NCBI GenBank assembly: GCA_028583405.1
Contig: CM053243.1
Location: forward strand, 37,510,281 to 37,574,280
Direction: 5' to 3'
Origin: Pogonophryne albipinna
Lineage: Eukaryota; Chordata; Actinopteri; Perciformes; Artedidraconidae
DNA length: 64,000 bases
The notes under the pieces were generated by a model. It was not told the origin of the DNA. It saw nothing but the letters and a program-made list of their open reading frames with translations, and did not search any database. This document shows positions 1 to 47,547 of this stretch, piece by piece. Each line of letters opens with the position of its first letter. Position 1 is the stretch's first letter. The position numbers and the translations under genes were made by a program.

Positions 1-111
1 AAAGTGATGCACACAACTGGGACCGGAGCACTTGGTGAAGTACAGGGGTTATAAAGTTGGCCAACTTTCACTGTCAACAAGTGTTCTGGTCCCAGCTGTG
101 TGCATCACTTT
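1..111 (+). repeat. Near-perfect hairpin (foldback element or pre-miRNA-like)
   Basis: Bases 1-38 pair with 74-111. The + strand RNA would have an outer stem of about 38 bp with an A-C mismatch (16/96), a G-A mismatch (35/77) and G-U wobbles at 25/87 and 28/84. The tip contains a perfect 16-bp palindrome at 53-68. It may be a foldback MITE or a small-RNA precursor. The window starts at its first base, so it may extend to the left and a target-site duplication cannot be tested. Confidence 0.6.
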
Positions 112-2449
112 TGAGTGTAATTTTTTTTGCTTCTTTTTTTAAAATGCAGCGCGGATCTCTTGATGTGTTTGGGCCCTTGTAGCACGGCCAATTCAATTTT
201 TACCTGAATACGTAAGGCTTGTAAAGATATTTTTAATCCTACTTAAATGTTTTTGTTTTGTTTTAATTTCTTTCTGAGTATATATTTTTTTAACATGTTT
301 TCAAATTTCAATCCAGACATAATGTCACAGTCTTTATTCTGTGATCATAGAAGGTGAATTGGTTTGATTTTACACACAACAATCCCTACAAATATCATTA
401 TATGTCATCAGCGAAACATTGATCATACACGAAAATGCCCTTTTTACATTGTAACTGTAGAAAATATAATAGAATGAAGTGAAAATAAGAAAAAAACAAA
501 AAGCCTTTTTCTGTGTTGCAAGATGTTAGGGTCCTAAACACCAACCTCTAACTCTGCAAGCTGGTGTTGACATCCGTTTGCACAGTGTACAGATTTATTC
601 GTAGTTAAAAGCAGCATGTGATTGTTTGGTTTTGCTACATAAACTCCTTCTGCAGATGTTCTGCCTGTTTTACAGTATTCAAACAGTCCAGTAAATTTCG
701 TTGATGGTATTTACTAGAGGCTTTAAGTGGCTTTTGCGTGTGTTATTTTCTCTCATGGGAAAGCAGCGGGTGAAATGACCATGGTGGTTGCATTTAATGA
801 ATAGCTCTTATGATGAGTTTGCTTCATGACTCAACTGATTGCACACTCCGTGTTGTTTTTAAAGATGTTGAGCTTTTCACACTGTAATTCTCTCATACCT
901 TCCTGACAGCTGTTAATCAGAGGTGTTGTTGTTGTGTCCCCTTTTTTATGGATTCATGTACCCCGTACATCAAACCTATACATGTAAAACTTCTATGACT
1001 TCACGCTCTCTACGTAATTTCTACTACAGTCATTAGGCTAGCGTTACATCCAAAACAAGTCATATCTTACCCCTGTATACAGCATTGTTTTGCACAGGTG
1101 ATTGTGGACTGGTCGAGACGAAAGCCGGAAGTGCCTACAGGCTCTCGAAACACAATCCTTTCATTTCACCTACTTCTAATACCATGCTGGGATGGTGCCA
1201 TGTTGTTGCACTTTATTTAGACAATCAGAAGATTATCTACTTCATACCTTTTTTTTATTCGATATTTTTCTTGCTCTACCACGTATACAATTTAACGTAA
1301 TCAATTCCATGATTCTGAGTATTCAGTGTTAATTAGTTGTTGATGCAGCCACAGGCACTTGTGTGATGATTCACAAATATGCTGCTCCAGACGATTACTC
1401 TTATTTTCTCTAATGGTTAATGACACCAGGTTTGAATCACCTGTCTGCGTTGCCCAGACCTGCATGTTGTTTTGTTACAGACACAGTTTAAGACTGCTGG
1501 GATAACATGCACAAAGTGGAATGGCACTTTGATTCCGTGTTAAGCTACATTTTTACGAGAAACTCCTTAAATATTGTTTTTAAATATAATTTCAAACATC
1601 TGGATCAGAAGTCATCAAAGGATCAGAGTTTTACAGCATAAGGGAAACACTCATTTTAAAAGGTGAAATGCTTTATTCAGTGTTCTTTTACACTTCTGTC
1701 AACTTTTTGGAGAACATTAAGTTTTAAAACATATTTTAAAAACAGTATTAACAATGATCTTCACATTTTAGATGCATGATGTAGACCCTGAAGTTACTTC
1801 CCTAACCCCACATCTTGCTTCGTAGTACAGGTAACCTGCAGACAGAATGCTCTCTGCATGCCTGTGTTTGAAATATGTTTGACCTTCAAAAGGTATTTAA
1901 AGAACAAACACCCCTCATTACATTACAGTGTTTTAAAATAACAAAATGGTCCTTGCAGCAGTGAGTTCTCTACATAAACACCTCATGTCACTCTCTACTC
2001 CTAACGAGCTCGTTAGTGTAATCAGTGGCAGCTGGTGCAGAGTGAACAGGAGTCTGACTCTCACAGTTAAACAAATAATATTAGTCATTAATGGACCAGC
2101 AAGATCACAGAAAGTTTTAAAATCTAATTTAACACACAAAGCAATTGTTGGTGTTGTTGTGTGCACACTGACCCATTAAAACTAAGAAATATTCTCTCTA
2201 AATGTAATTTATTGCTAAGCTAATTTAGGCATATTTGAGAACAGCAAACTCTATGATTGTATTGAATTGGTTTTATATGGGAATTTAAGGTTATATATCA
2301 AAGCTAGGTCGGGTAAATGTTTCTGTTACATTTGTTAAAACACTCAGCTCAAATGAAATGATTACAGCCGACCTGCCTGTCTATCTACCTGTAATGTAGC
2401 TTTAAGTACTAACAAGAGCCATGTTTGTAGTTTAAGTGGTTCATGATTT
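112..2449. other. No gene recognised
   Basis: AT-rich sequence with only short chance open frames (77 codons at most). I see no plausible exon, RNA gene or intact mobile element. It could include the 3' UTR or flank of a gene to the left, but nothing here shows that. Confidence 0.5.
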
Positions 2450-2457
2450 GTTTAAGT

Positions 2458-2890
2458 CAGCGGTTCCCAATCTGTGAGCTGTGGCCCCCTAGCGGTCTGC
2501 GAAGGCATTGCAAGTGGGCCGCCAAATAATTTGCAAAACATTATGATTTGTGTGGAAACATTTCATTATTACAATTTTTTTTTAACCTCTTTTCCTTTTT
2601 CTTTCTCGATCCTCCTTAGAACGGTCATTACAGTCCTTGACAGCGGTCTGTTCTAGTGGATTAACAACGTGTCACATGCTCTGAATTGACCAATCAGAAT
2701 CGAGTATTCAACTAAACTGTGTAATACAAATGTCTGTTTGTTACTGATAGCCAGCTCCTTTTCTAATTAAAATAAAAAGTACTCTTGAGAACTTTATTTA
2801 GCCTCCGTATTGTTTCAGGTTGAATGTGGGCCGCGAACATTTTTTAGATTCTTAAGTGGGCCCTGAGTTGAAAAAGGTTGGCAACTGCCG
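2458..2890. mobile_element. hAT-type non-autonomous DNA transposon (433 bp)
   Basis: The left end CAGCGGTTCCCAATCT and the inverted right end CGGCAGTTGCCAACCT match at 12 of 16 bases, in the style of the hAT/Charlie CAGNGGTTCTCAA termini. The element is flanked by GTTTAAGT (2450-2457) and GTTTAATT (2891-2898), a 7/8 match to an 8-bp target duplication. It encodes nothing and is diverged. Confidence 0.7.
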
Positions 2891-2898
2891 GTTTAATT

Positions 2899-5800
2899 GC
2901 TAATAATCATATTTGGGGTGGCTCTGGATTGGGCCTTAGGCTAAAGCCAAAGGGATTAGCTTTCAGTGTTTGTTGGCAATTTGCTGACTTTCCTGCTAGA
3001 TTTAGCGACTTTATGCTAGCTACTTTCATTGGAAAAGACCTTGCAATATTGGCCTGGTTTTTTCAATAAATGAATTCAAGAAAATCAAGCTTTCTCAAGC
3101 AGGCTTCTCCAATTTGTCCTACCCAAGCTTTAATATACTTTTTGCTATGTAAAGATTAGTGGAGTAATGTATACCTGGCCATGCATGCGAGGTCATGAGA
3201 GTGCTTTGTGTGGCTAGCTAATGCCTGCCACTTTGCACTGCCCTCATATAGCGGTAACCACAACAACGTAGTCCCAACAGCTTCTTCTCAAACGCATAAC
3301 ATCAATCTTACGATTCCCCCAAAGGCTAACAGTGTTAGCTTTGTCTACTTGTGCCATTGTTAGCACTGTTGTTGCAGTTAGCGCTGTTAGCTGCTAGCTA
3401 CGGTCTCAGCTGTCTGTTCTGAGGGCCATGTCAAGGCTTTTTCTGGATTAAAGATAAAGTTTGGAGTATTGGCTTGAAATAAATGAATGTTGTTCAGTGC
3501 TATACACCACATACACAAAGGCCTGGAGTTAATTTTCTATTATTGACATTTCATTTCTTTTTTAAAGATTTGCAACAATTTAATGAAGATCGCAGGACAT
3601 TATAAGAGGCTTTCCAAAACAAAAACATATTTGATGACATTCTGATCTGGCCTGCTGGTAGGTTACATTTTGAAAATCGTCCAGGTACACTACAATATTT
3701 AACGTTGGATATAAATTGGAGGTTTTCACCAGACAAGCTATAAAGTACATATAACTAAGCTGTGTTCAGGCTGCATGTAATGTATATGATTTTTCACACC
3801 CCCACCGGCAGTCTTTCATCAGTGCTGCTGTTTGAAACCCAGTCCAGCCATCAAGTTTCACCATTCATACTGGCAGGCTGCCAAGATCAGTAAAAACCTG
3901 AAAGAGAGGGGGGCGGAGTAGGACAGGGGGTGTAACACACCAACTCTTCCCCACCCCCCACTAATGTCTTTGAGGAGGAGTAAAGTGCCTCTTCAACTCC
4001 GAAGACTCTTATTACAGAGCCGCAGACTGAAGCCAAATGCACAAACACACGCACAGAAAGAGAGAGCATACGTGCATGAATGTGATGATCGCTGTAAACA
4101 CTTGGCTATCTGTTCCTCTGTAACCACAAGGAGGACTAAACAGTGAGGCGTGCTCAGTAAAGATGGAACTATAGGGAGGGATGAGGAAAATGTGTCTACA
4201 AGCCAAGACAAGCACAGAGTCCCGGGAGCACTTAACTAATCATTATATATATATATATATATATATATACATACACACTACAGGTACAGTATAGAGGAGA
4301 CACTCACTGCTGGCGGAAACAATTGATATAAAAGTTATGACCTGAGAGACAACTTAAAACAATGCATTACCAATCTTATATGCATTTATAATCATTTCCA
4401 ACCCTTGTCTTACTGCATGGACTCTCATAAAATGCTACAGCTAGACCTGACATGTACATTCCCCTTCAAAATTACCATGCAATTCCACTTCATGGTGTCC
4501 TTGCTGAGAACAAAGACAGAATGTCATAATAAAAAAGACTTAACTTTGCAGTAAAACCTCTTGAGATTGTTGGATACTCATTTTTGCCTCAGCGTCTGAT
4601 CCCGACAGTGTGTTGGGCTGTCCTCAGAGTTTCCCACTCACATCTATAGATATAGATATAGATATCTGAGTGTAGATATTGAACAGGTTAAATATTTAAA
4701 ATCTGTGCAGCCAGGGTAGAATCACACTAGAGAAATACTTGGCTAAATCTTCTCTAAAACCATTAAAAAACATGTACATACACAGACCTGTTGCCTTAAA
4801 TACTCGCGAAAGAACTGAAAGACCGCCATTTAAAAAAAAGTCCCCAAAAAATACATAATTTTATCGAGTTAGTTTGATAAACCTACAGTGATTTTTTTGT
4901 GAAACCATGTATAAGTGATAGATTTCTGTGTTCAGTGTGAACTAATGGGCTTGGAGCGCCACAGGGGCAGGGCTGAGACAATGTTTTTTGTTTTATGAGA
5001 TTTATGATAAATTATGCCATCTTCTTTGTTAAAGATATGGTTTAATATGAACACATTTACCTTCATGTCAAGCTGCAAAAACATAATCAATCTAGTCCTC
5101 TCTGTAACCTTATAATTAGCCCAAACAAATGTGTTTTTAAGGAGACGAGACCACTGGACAACTGGAGTGACAAACATCCTCTAACCACACTCTGCTCAGT
5201 GATGCTGCCTGTCTGATGTAGATTTATGGCGCTGCAGGCTCATGTTGTCTGCAAGTCTTCATGTGTTGGTTAGTAAATCCTTCCTTTGACTTCAGATGAC
5301 TGCAACATCCCATCCTGTGTACTGGTGAGTGATCTGATACTGCATAATATTTACCCTGGCGACATGACCCCATGTTGTCCAAAACAAGCCGAGAAGTAAC
5401 GGATACTGACAGTGGAGATCACAGAGTAACTGCTGACATCCCCGCAGCTCTGGGTGCAGAATGAAATGTTGTCCTGCTCCCTCTGTTATGTCTGCACAGC
5501 TCCAGGTGATAGTTCAAGGTTGCGTGTTGAAGTTGTAGCATGGCTGAGATTAATCTCCGCCTTTGTGACAGGACTAGGTGGAGGTGGTGGTCTGAGTTCA
5601 AACAAAGGCCATGTGGTTGCCTCATCCCTGCCGAGTTACCCATAATACTGTGGTAGGAGCCATGTAGGAAACTGGAGACGACCTGCTCCTGCTTCATACA
5701 TCAAGATGTGCTTGGACTGTTGAACAAAACCTGCTAAAAGGGGACATGCTATTTCAAACGTAAAGCTCAAAACAAAAGTGAAGCATGATGGGTAGACAGG

Positions 5801-6350
5801 AACCAAAAAGAGGAAATTGAAGACGCTCTTTTGTAAAAAGGAAGGCTGGTATGGAGTGATTAACATAGAAAGGTGTCCTGACATGTAGATGAGGTTTATC
5901 TCTTTAAAGCTGTCACCGTGCAGGAGGTGAGGAGAGTGTGACGGGATGTGGGGAGCAGAGCAGAACACATAAAGATAAAGAGACAAAAAGCCTGAGATGT
6001 GTGAAACTTCAAAGTCACACACAGAACCTTCACTGAAGCTGTAAAAGCCCTAACACACATGTATAAGCAGTAAGTTGCTGTAGGTATACTACACTATTAT
6101 TATGTGATAGGAGACCAAAACTTAGGTCACAGTTAACTATTTGGACTCACGCTCCTACAAAATGACATTCCTATACAACTAAACTGCATCCTCAATTATG
6201 TTTCGAAGATAATGCATTTCCTCACAGATTACTGTTGCAATTTCAAAGGTTAATGTTGTATATTAAAATAAAAACAACTATTGGTTTGGTTGAGAAAAAG
6301 ATCATTGCTTAACCTGAAATATAGGTAGGCTACTTTGCTTACGTGATTTA
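2899..6350. other. Intergenic, no gene recognised
   Basis: No open frame here resembles a known protein. There is an (AT)n tract at 4244-4269 and a short GATATA repeat near 4645-4665. A 29-nt exon-like string at 5296-5324 was considered and rejected. Confidence 0.45.
4244..4269. repeat. (TA)n microsatellite
   Basis: About 13 perfect TA units, followed by degenerate ATACATACACAC. Confidence 0.9.
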
Positions 6351-6930
6351 AAGGTCACCTATTGTGCAAAATGCACTTTTTGATGTCTTTTATACATTAT
6401 GTGTCCCAGGTGTGTAACGAGACTCACAGTGTCAGAAAATACAACCCACTCTTTTCCTTCTTAGGCCTACTCAGATCTCTAAAAACGGAGCTGATTTGCT
6501 GCGGTCATGACGACATTACTCAAATGTGAGCTGGCTTTACACCCACAGCCCTATCAGAAACGTCACTATCAGAAACAATGCGCGACGTGTTTTGGAAGTA
6601 ATATGGTCTTTGTTTACATTAGCAAGCATCGCTAACACTCAGACCGCTGTACTGGAGAGAGAATGTGTAAAAAAGCAGGATATAAAAAGGTAGGCCTACT
6701 CACCCACCTTGTGGTAAAAAAAGCATTTGAGCTCCAGAAATAATCCTTGATGTGGATGGAACATAATATGGCGTTTAATTACGGCAGCATTTAGCTGAGA
6801 ATCTGGGTAGAAACCTCTCTCTTCACAGAGGAGAACTCATGCATGCTCCAAAGGGGCGTGGCCAGCAGCAGCTTGGCTACATTTAAAGCTACGGACCCAG
6901 AATCAGCACTTGGTGGTGCAGGGCAAGCCC
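6349..6930 (-). mobile_element. TTAA-type DNA transposon fragment, copy 1
   Basis: It begins TTTAAAGGTCACCTATTGTGC and continues as the inverted copy of 62535-63213. Shared blocks include AAAATGCACTTTTTGATGTC, the GTTTACATTAGCAAGCATCGC region and the ATATGGCGTTTAATTACGGC region. The TTAA next to AGGTC(A/C)CCTA termini suggests a piggyBac-like family; that class is inferred. The far end seems lost and runs into another repeat at about 6930. Confidence 0.55.
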
Positions 6931-8290
6931 CCAGGAAGTGCGCCGGACTCAGATGAAAATATTCGTGCTGGCCAAACGGCGGTACTCCACTTCCGTTTGG
7001 TTGCCAGGCCCGGAAACACTTTTTCCCATTGACTTACATGGGGAAAGAATGGTCTGTAAATCGTTGGATAATTTTTTTTAAACTAAATAAACTACCCAGT
7101 ATGAACACTTGTATAGCCCTTATTAAAAACATTCGTTCCTCAAGTTGTAAAAATGTGCTAATAACGTTATTCTGAGAGTTATTTCCCTCTGCATTATGAA
7201 CGCGCATCTAACCCACGGGACCGCGCCGCCCGGCACGTTCATGTTACGTGTCCCGACCAATTAGAGCACACTGTGCTCACAGGGAGGGTGGGGGCTGGAG
7301 CTATTGGAGCTACAACGAGCCGTTAAAGGCAGAGAGTGAAATTCAGTGAATACACGTAGTTTACAGAGATGCTGTTTGAGAAACCAATGTGAGTTGCGTT
7401 TATCTTTACACATGGATGCACAATAAGAACGGACCCATATCGTCTTACTGCCATCCCACGGAGCTGTAATAATGGATATATTGCACATGTTTGCTGTAAT
7501 TCATTATCATACTACATGGGCTGTATGATTAAATCTTGTACCGTAAATGTTGTATTAAATAAAGTTAATATTACTTATTATTATAAGTATATATATTATA
7601 TATATACAGTGCAATCATTCTTTCATGCTAAATGAAGCTCTGTTGGATATCACTAGATCCTGTTACAGCTTAATATAAGTACATAACGATTGATGTGGAC
7701 ATTAGCATAATGACTAGTTAGCCGCTAGCTGCTAACTGCCGCCTCGTTAATATCAAATCCATCATAATAACAAATCATTACCATGCTGTCATGAACGTGC
7801 GGTGCTGTTACGTGTACGCAAATTGACGTGCTTGATGTGAACGAGCATTTTGGTTAAAGTTGCGCATGCTCTATGAGCGCACATACGGGTACTTCTCAGG
7901 CATGCCGGGTAATCTGTGACGTTTCACTCTCTCAAAAGTTGGGCCATTTTATCATCATGCGCTAATGAGCAACTCTCATAGGAATGAATGAGGCCCCGCC
8001 TCCCACGCTGTATCCAGTTCTTATTATACATCCATGGTGCAGGGATGATGTATTTACCCGGAAGTAAGCTGCGCTCGGGTTCCCTCGACAAAAAAGTAAT
8101 GGGAATTCTCCATAGGATTTTGGAAAATAGCTCAAAATAAGGTCTGTGGGAAATGAACCTGTTTGATAAATGCACGTTTTGTTCAGCCACATGTCTACCC
8201 TACTTTTATAATTTTTGAATCATAAATCTAATCGCCAGAAGCAGAATGCTAACGTTATGCTATAAACGAACTACAGCAGAGTCGCACAAC
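6930..8290. repeat. Mosaic of diverged dispersed repeats
   Basis: The stretch 7940-8110 (GGCCATTTTATCATCATGCG to the Met-poor region near GTAATGGG) is the inverse of a repeat at about 56795-56985: both hold CTGGATACAGC or its complement and a GTTGCTC...CATGA block. The piece at 8231-8280 (AATCGCCAGAAG...GCTATAAAC) recurs at about 43478-43520. The 7924-8190 reverse frame is repeat-derived. No gene is evident. Confidence 0.5.
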
Positions 8291-9000
8291 TTCAATGTCA
8301 CGCCAACCTAAGATCGATATTCAAAAATACAGATTCAAAATTGTAGAAGTTGAAGCATTTGTTTTAGCAGTTTGCAGGAGGCAGGTACTTGCTTTCAAGC
8401 AGAACAGGGCAAACAAACTTAGCAGGAGTGTTCGGTGTAATGAGTACAACGTCCTTGACAACTTCCTTAACCCCCCCCTAGAGGATGTGAGGTCATCACA
8501 AATAAAACAGGCTCACATGGAGAGGATACTAGATACATTTGCACACTCATCACACTACACATTTTTCTTGGATTAGTTAACACCATAGTCCCTAATATAT
8601 TTGTAGAAAGGCAGGAAATGGAATTAAATCGAGAACAATGTTTCATTGTGGAGGACCCCCTGTGTTGTGACCCCCCCACTTCTCAAACCAAAGTTACACC
8701 CTTGCATACTAGTATATTCAAATAGGTGATACATCAACGTTTAGACCTGTGTTCAATTCAACTAAAATGCGCAGACTGTGAAGGGCAACACACCATTTTG
8801 AATCCTGAATATTAAGGGATATTTAGATTATTAATGGATTTACCATTATATACTAAGAAAGAGGATTAGGGCCACATGTGAACAATTATTTTAAATCTGA
8901 CCAAAAGTTGTTGTTATTTTTGTTCTGAGCAAAAAGTCAGAATTTGGACTTTAATCTCTTCACTTTCATGATGTCGACGTTGTGTCACCTTTAACTTTGG
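8291..9000. other. Upstream flank of adamtsl5, no gene recognised
   Basis: Only short open frames without family resemblance. The segment leads into the probable promoter of adamtsl5. Confidence 0.4.
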
Positions 9001-9060
9001 AGTAGCTGCTGGGCTGTGATTGGAGGAGAGGGGCGTGTTCACTGCAATAATGCAATGCTC
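9001..9060 (+). promoter_or_regulatory. adamtsl5: Candidate adamtsl5 core promoter
   Basis: There is an inverted CCAAT box (ATTGG, 9019-9023) followed closely by a GC-box-like GGGGCGTG (9030-9037), about 0.8 kb before the first coding exon. No convincing TATA box is seen. A GA-rich run and a (CA)n tract follow directly. Placing the promoter here is inference from position and motifs. Confidence 0.35.
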
Positions 9061-9063
9061 AGG

Positions 9064-9101
9064 TGGAGAGAGAGAGGGAAAGAGAGAGAGAAAGAGCGTG
9101 A

Positions 9102-9157
<56 letters not shown>
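9064..9157. repeat. GA-rich run and (CA)n microsatellite
   Basis: A purine run (9064-9102) passes into (AC)27 at 9103-9157. It lies between the candidate promoter boxes and the presumed 5' UTR, so it may be promoter-proximal or transcribed. Confidence 0.85.
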
Positions 9158-9161
<4 letters not shown>

Positions 9162-9808
9162 CACTTCGCTCACACAGCCAGTGACGGTGGACTGGTGGAG
9201 CACTGCTGTTGTCTCTCTGCGCTCTTTATCTGGCTTTTTCCGCCACACATTGGACCTGGTTGGACTGAGAGGAAGAAGCAGCCGCTGGAGCTAACTGCGG
9301 AGAAAGTAGTCCGGTGCAGAACTGGGCAAAACTGAGATCACCTGCTGGGGCGTAAAGGCGACACACTCTCCAAGGACACAATTAATGGAATAACGTGCAG
9401 TACCCATGTGAATTAAAACTTTCCTAAAGAAGAAACAGGAACTTAGTGCCAGAGAAAACGTAAGTGCACCTTCAGCAGAAGATGCGCAATGCTTTTTGTT
9501 CTGCGTGTCCCGAAAGACAAAACTGATCTGATGGGTTTTGGGAACTAACAGCTGTTTGGATGGACAAACTTTGCAGCTGAAGAAACAAAGTTATTTCAAA
9601 GTTTCTCTTTGAAAAAAAAAGCAAAAGCGTAATAATCTCCAGGAGACAGTGGGATATGGATGGTGTTGCTTCTGAAATCCGTGAGTCGCAGCCTGCAGCT
9701 GGGATGCACAGCGCATCTGAGCCGCGACGTTTCACACCATGATGCGGCATCAAAACTGCACCTGACAACGAATGTCACAGACCTTAAACCACTCCAAACG
9801 GATCTAAT

Positions 9809-44770
<34,962 letters not shown>

Positions 44771-45860
44771 GAGTGGAGCCACAATGTGTTTGAGTGTGTG
44801 TGTGTCAGAAAATAGAGCTCATACTGAAGCTTTATCACTTCAAATGTTTTATTTTTGGACCTTCGAACCCTATCAGACTACATCCGGTCCATACGATGGT
44901 CTGATGTATTCCAGAGTGGCGTCACTGGAGAAAAATGACAGCTGGATAGAAAACAGACAATTTTAGCCTCATTTAAGACACGCCACAGTCAGAAATAAAA
45001 AAGACTCCACGTTTATTTAAAAGCCTGACCAGCTTACTGTAGCATATAGAGCACTTTAGGTGGATGCTTGTGCCCACCTTTAAACACGTACCAAAGAGAA
45101 GAACATTGACTGAATGGCCTTTTTATCATTTAAGTGTTTTATATTATTATATTGTTGTGCGTGCGTACATTTTATAGGAAAAATCCACCTGAAAACACTT
45201 AAAGAGCATCTTAATTCCCATCAAACACCATTTTGAGTTTGTCCTCAACTTATTTTCTGGGATAGACGGACTCATTCAAACATTTCCAGAAGCTTAGTAG
45301 AGTTAGTATAAGAGTAAATGCTTCAGTATAAAATATTAGGTGTTGTATTTTAGTCTCCTCACAGTTTAAGTGCAAGAAGCTGCCTTTTCCAGAGCTTCCA
45401 TAGCATAACCAAAAATGTCATCAAATTGTGCCTGGGTTTCTATGTTGAGCAACATTGACATTTTGGGAAATTTCAGGAAGGAAAGCTGACCAGATTCAAA
45501 CTTTAACAATTGTAAAAAATAATCTAACAGAGGTAGAACATATCCTTCAAACAGCACATGTAACTGCAGCTAAATTCAAGTACATTGTGCATGTCACAGC
45601 ATAGAATTTTAATTAGAGGTGGATTTTCCTTTTGGTTTTAACTCCAGATATAGTAACAACATATTGCTTCACAATATATTTATGTATAAAAAAATAAGCT
45701 TAAACTATAACACATTAAGTTGTGTGTCACTTGTTGTTTAACATTTTTCGTAATGTCTGTTCCTTTTGTGGTATTCATTTTTATAGTGTGTTAAATCAGG
45801 TCTGCTTTGTGATACTTTACGTGAAAGAGATTATGAAATAAACAGTATTTTATTGCATGG
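44771..45860 (+). other. adamtsl5: adamtsl5 3' UTR (extent inferred)
   Basis: AT-rich sequence without coding features. Polyadenylation hexamers AATAAA occur at 44994-44999 and 45837-45842, giving a short (about 0.25 kb) or long (about 1.1 kb) 3' UTR. Confidence 0.5.
45837..45842 (+). terminator. adamtsl5: Candidate distal polyadenylation signal of adamtsl5
   Basis: A canonical AATAAA about 1.07 kb after the stop codon. A proximal AATAAA lies at 44994-44999. Choice between them cannot be made from sequence alone. Confidence 0.4.
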
Positions 45861-46784
45861 CACTGCCACTGATTATCTACAAATATACTAAAGCATAATT
45901 TTACCGATTGTTTGAGATAACTTGCAGTCTGATTAATAGTCAGTTAACTTATGTGCCTTGTGTTGTGCATTTGAGTTATAACGCTTTTTTTCTAACCTCA
46001 TCTACATGTGCCAAAAGTGTAAAAATTGTAATGACCCGTTCTTCTTAATATGAACGTATTCTCGATGTTCACATACATTTTTTGGGTAATTTAGTATTAA
46101 AGCTGATTAAACATGATAAAGTGATTTGTGTTCTTTACCACACAGTCCAAAAGTGTTCCCACTAGTTTATCAAATTGGTATTATTATTTTTGTTGACAGA
46201 TCACTTTCAGTTTTCCTCAGAGCTACAACCAGAGGACACACTAAATTTGATCAAACAAGCTGCGTGACGAAGAACTTGAAAACATATTTTCTGTCCTTTG
46301 ATTTTCATACTTCGTTAGCCTCATGGCTACCGTTAGCAGCCTAGCTAATGCCACTGTCTAAAGCAAGAAACTACTGTGAGAATCCCAAATAACTAGAAAC
46401 CCAAGAGCAAGGATAAAGGCAGGGTTAAACACCTGGTAATAGGTAGGCATATTTTATTTATTTCTGATTTAGTTTAGTAGAAAGAGTGTTTCTATTACTC
46501 TCCCTCTCCGTCTTCTTTGCATCCTTTATCAAAAGGGCACTTGTGCAGGGTAGTTTCCCCATTTAATCCTGTTTTTAAGTTAATTTACAAGATTAAAAAA
46601 TATTTCTTTGTAAAGAAAACCTTGATAAAGCTGGCGATGCAATGAGTAACCGGATCTACCAACACATAATAGGAAAAAGTGCCCTCAAGTATGTTCATGC
46701 CGTTCTGCCCACTCCCATATCCCATCCTTGTGGGTCAGCTCTCGCAGAGGTTCACACAGACAGTTCACAGAATTTTGCCAAATA
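45861..46784. other. Intergenic, no gene recognised
   Basis: AT-rich with only short frames. It may hold further decayed gypsy sequence near 46640-46784, without recognisable motifs. Confidence 0.4.
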
Positions 46785-46924
46785 GTTAACCATGCCCAAA
46801 AAACGCATTACCCCTTTTGCATCTGTGGGCCGGGGCATCTCTCGGATTGCCACCACCTTAGCTGGGTCCACCTTTAACCCCTCTGAGGTTAAGAGATGTC
46901 CAATGTATGGCACCTCTGTGCACC
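46785..46924 (-). pseudogene. gypsy reverse transcriptase, continuation after insertion
   Basis: The minus strand continues as VPYIGHLLTSEGLKVDPAKV and EMPRPTDAKGVMRFLGMVNY, the RT thumb/connection region of gypsy elements, and then ends abruptly at about 46785. Confidence 0.8.
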
Positions 46925-46927
46925 TTA

Positions 46928-47547
46928 AGGCCCTGACACACCAATCAGTCACCAGAGAACTCGCTGACGCAGACGCCGACTGTTGCGTTGGCGTGTTCTC
47001 CTGCGTCTTGGCCATGTGTCGCACTGGAACACACCGCAAAGACTTCAGCCGAGCACGTACGAACTGCGCATGCGTGAGCGGCATTAACTCTCCTTACCAG
47101 CAGGCGGCGGTAGTGTGTATTCGTCATTCAAAAGAGGCAACAACCGGAAGACAGAGAAGAAGAACAGACTACGTGATATAAACAAACAACAAATAGCGTG
47201 TGCGTTCCATTTTCACTCTCGTCTATCAAAAACATGTTTCGTGCGGGACTGGAGCATCAGCCATTGGAGTGTTGCTTGTGGGAGACATTCTCAAGCAACC
47301 GTTTCGCTTCTCATGCAATGATTCGCTAGCTGAACAGCCAATCAGAGTGATTTCTTTGTCCGACTGCCTGTGGCCGACGCACGGCCGATTCAACATGTCG
47401 AATCGGCCGTGCGTCGGCCATGAAAGGCCAAATAAGGCGTGTCACGGCCGATGGTGCGGGACACACCAAATTGAGTTTGGGCGACATGGCACGCTTCTTC
47501 GTCCTACTAACGAAAACGGCCGATTTCGGCCTGGTGTGTCAGGGCCT
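46928..47547. mobile_element. Harbinger-like MITE inserted in the gypsy RT (620 bp)
   Basis: Perfect 16-bp terminal inverted repeats AGGCCCTGACACACCA, flanked by the 3-bp duplication TTA (46925-46927 and 47548-47550), as expected for PIF/Harbinger. No transposase. It contains a perfect 21-bp GC-rich palindrome. Confidence 0.88.
47371..47420. repeat. Perfect 21-bp GC-rich inverted repeat
   Basis: 47371-47391 is the exact reverse complement of 47400-47420, with an 8-nt loop (AACATGTC). The arms are built from GGCCGA motifs. Part of the Harbinger-like element. Confidence 0.95.

Noticed and set aside
5296..5324. 29-nt exon-like string starting with ATG between CTTCAG and GTGAGT
   Set aside because: It is short, matches no protein, has no partner exon in phase, and lies 4.5 kb before the credible first exon of adamtsl5. 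A chance match is more likely.
5636..6022. 128-codon minus-strand frame with hydrophobic stretches
   Set aside because: No recognisable family, no splice context and no neighbouring exons; length is within chance for this amount of sequence.
7924..8190. 88-codon minus-strand frame
   Set aside because: Part of a dispersed repeat that recurs in inverse form at about 56795-56985.
46792..47181. 129-codon plus-strand frame
   Set aside because: It crosses the boundary between gypsy RT (antisense) and the Harbinger-like element and has no family resemblance.
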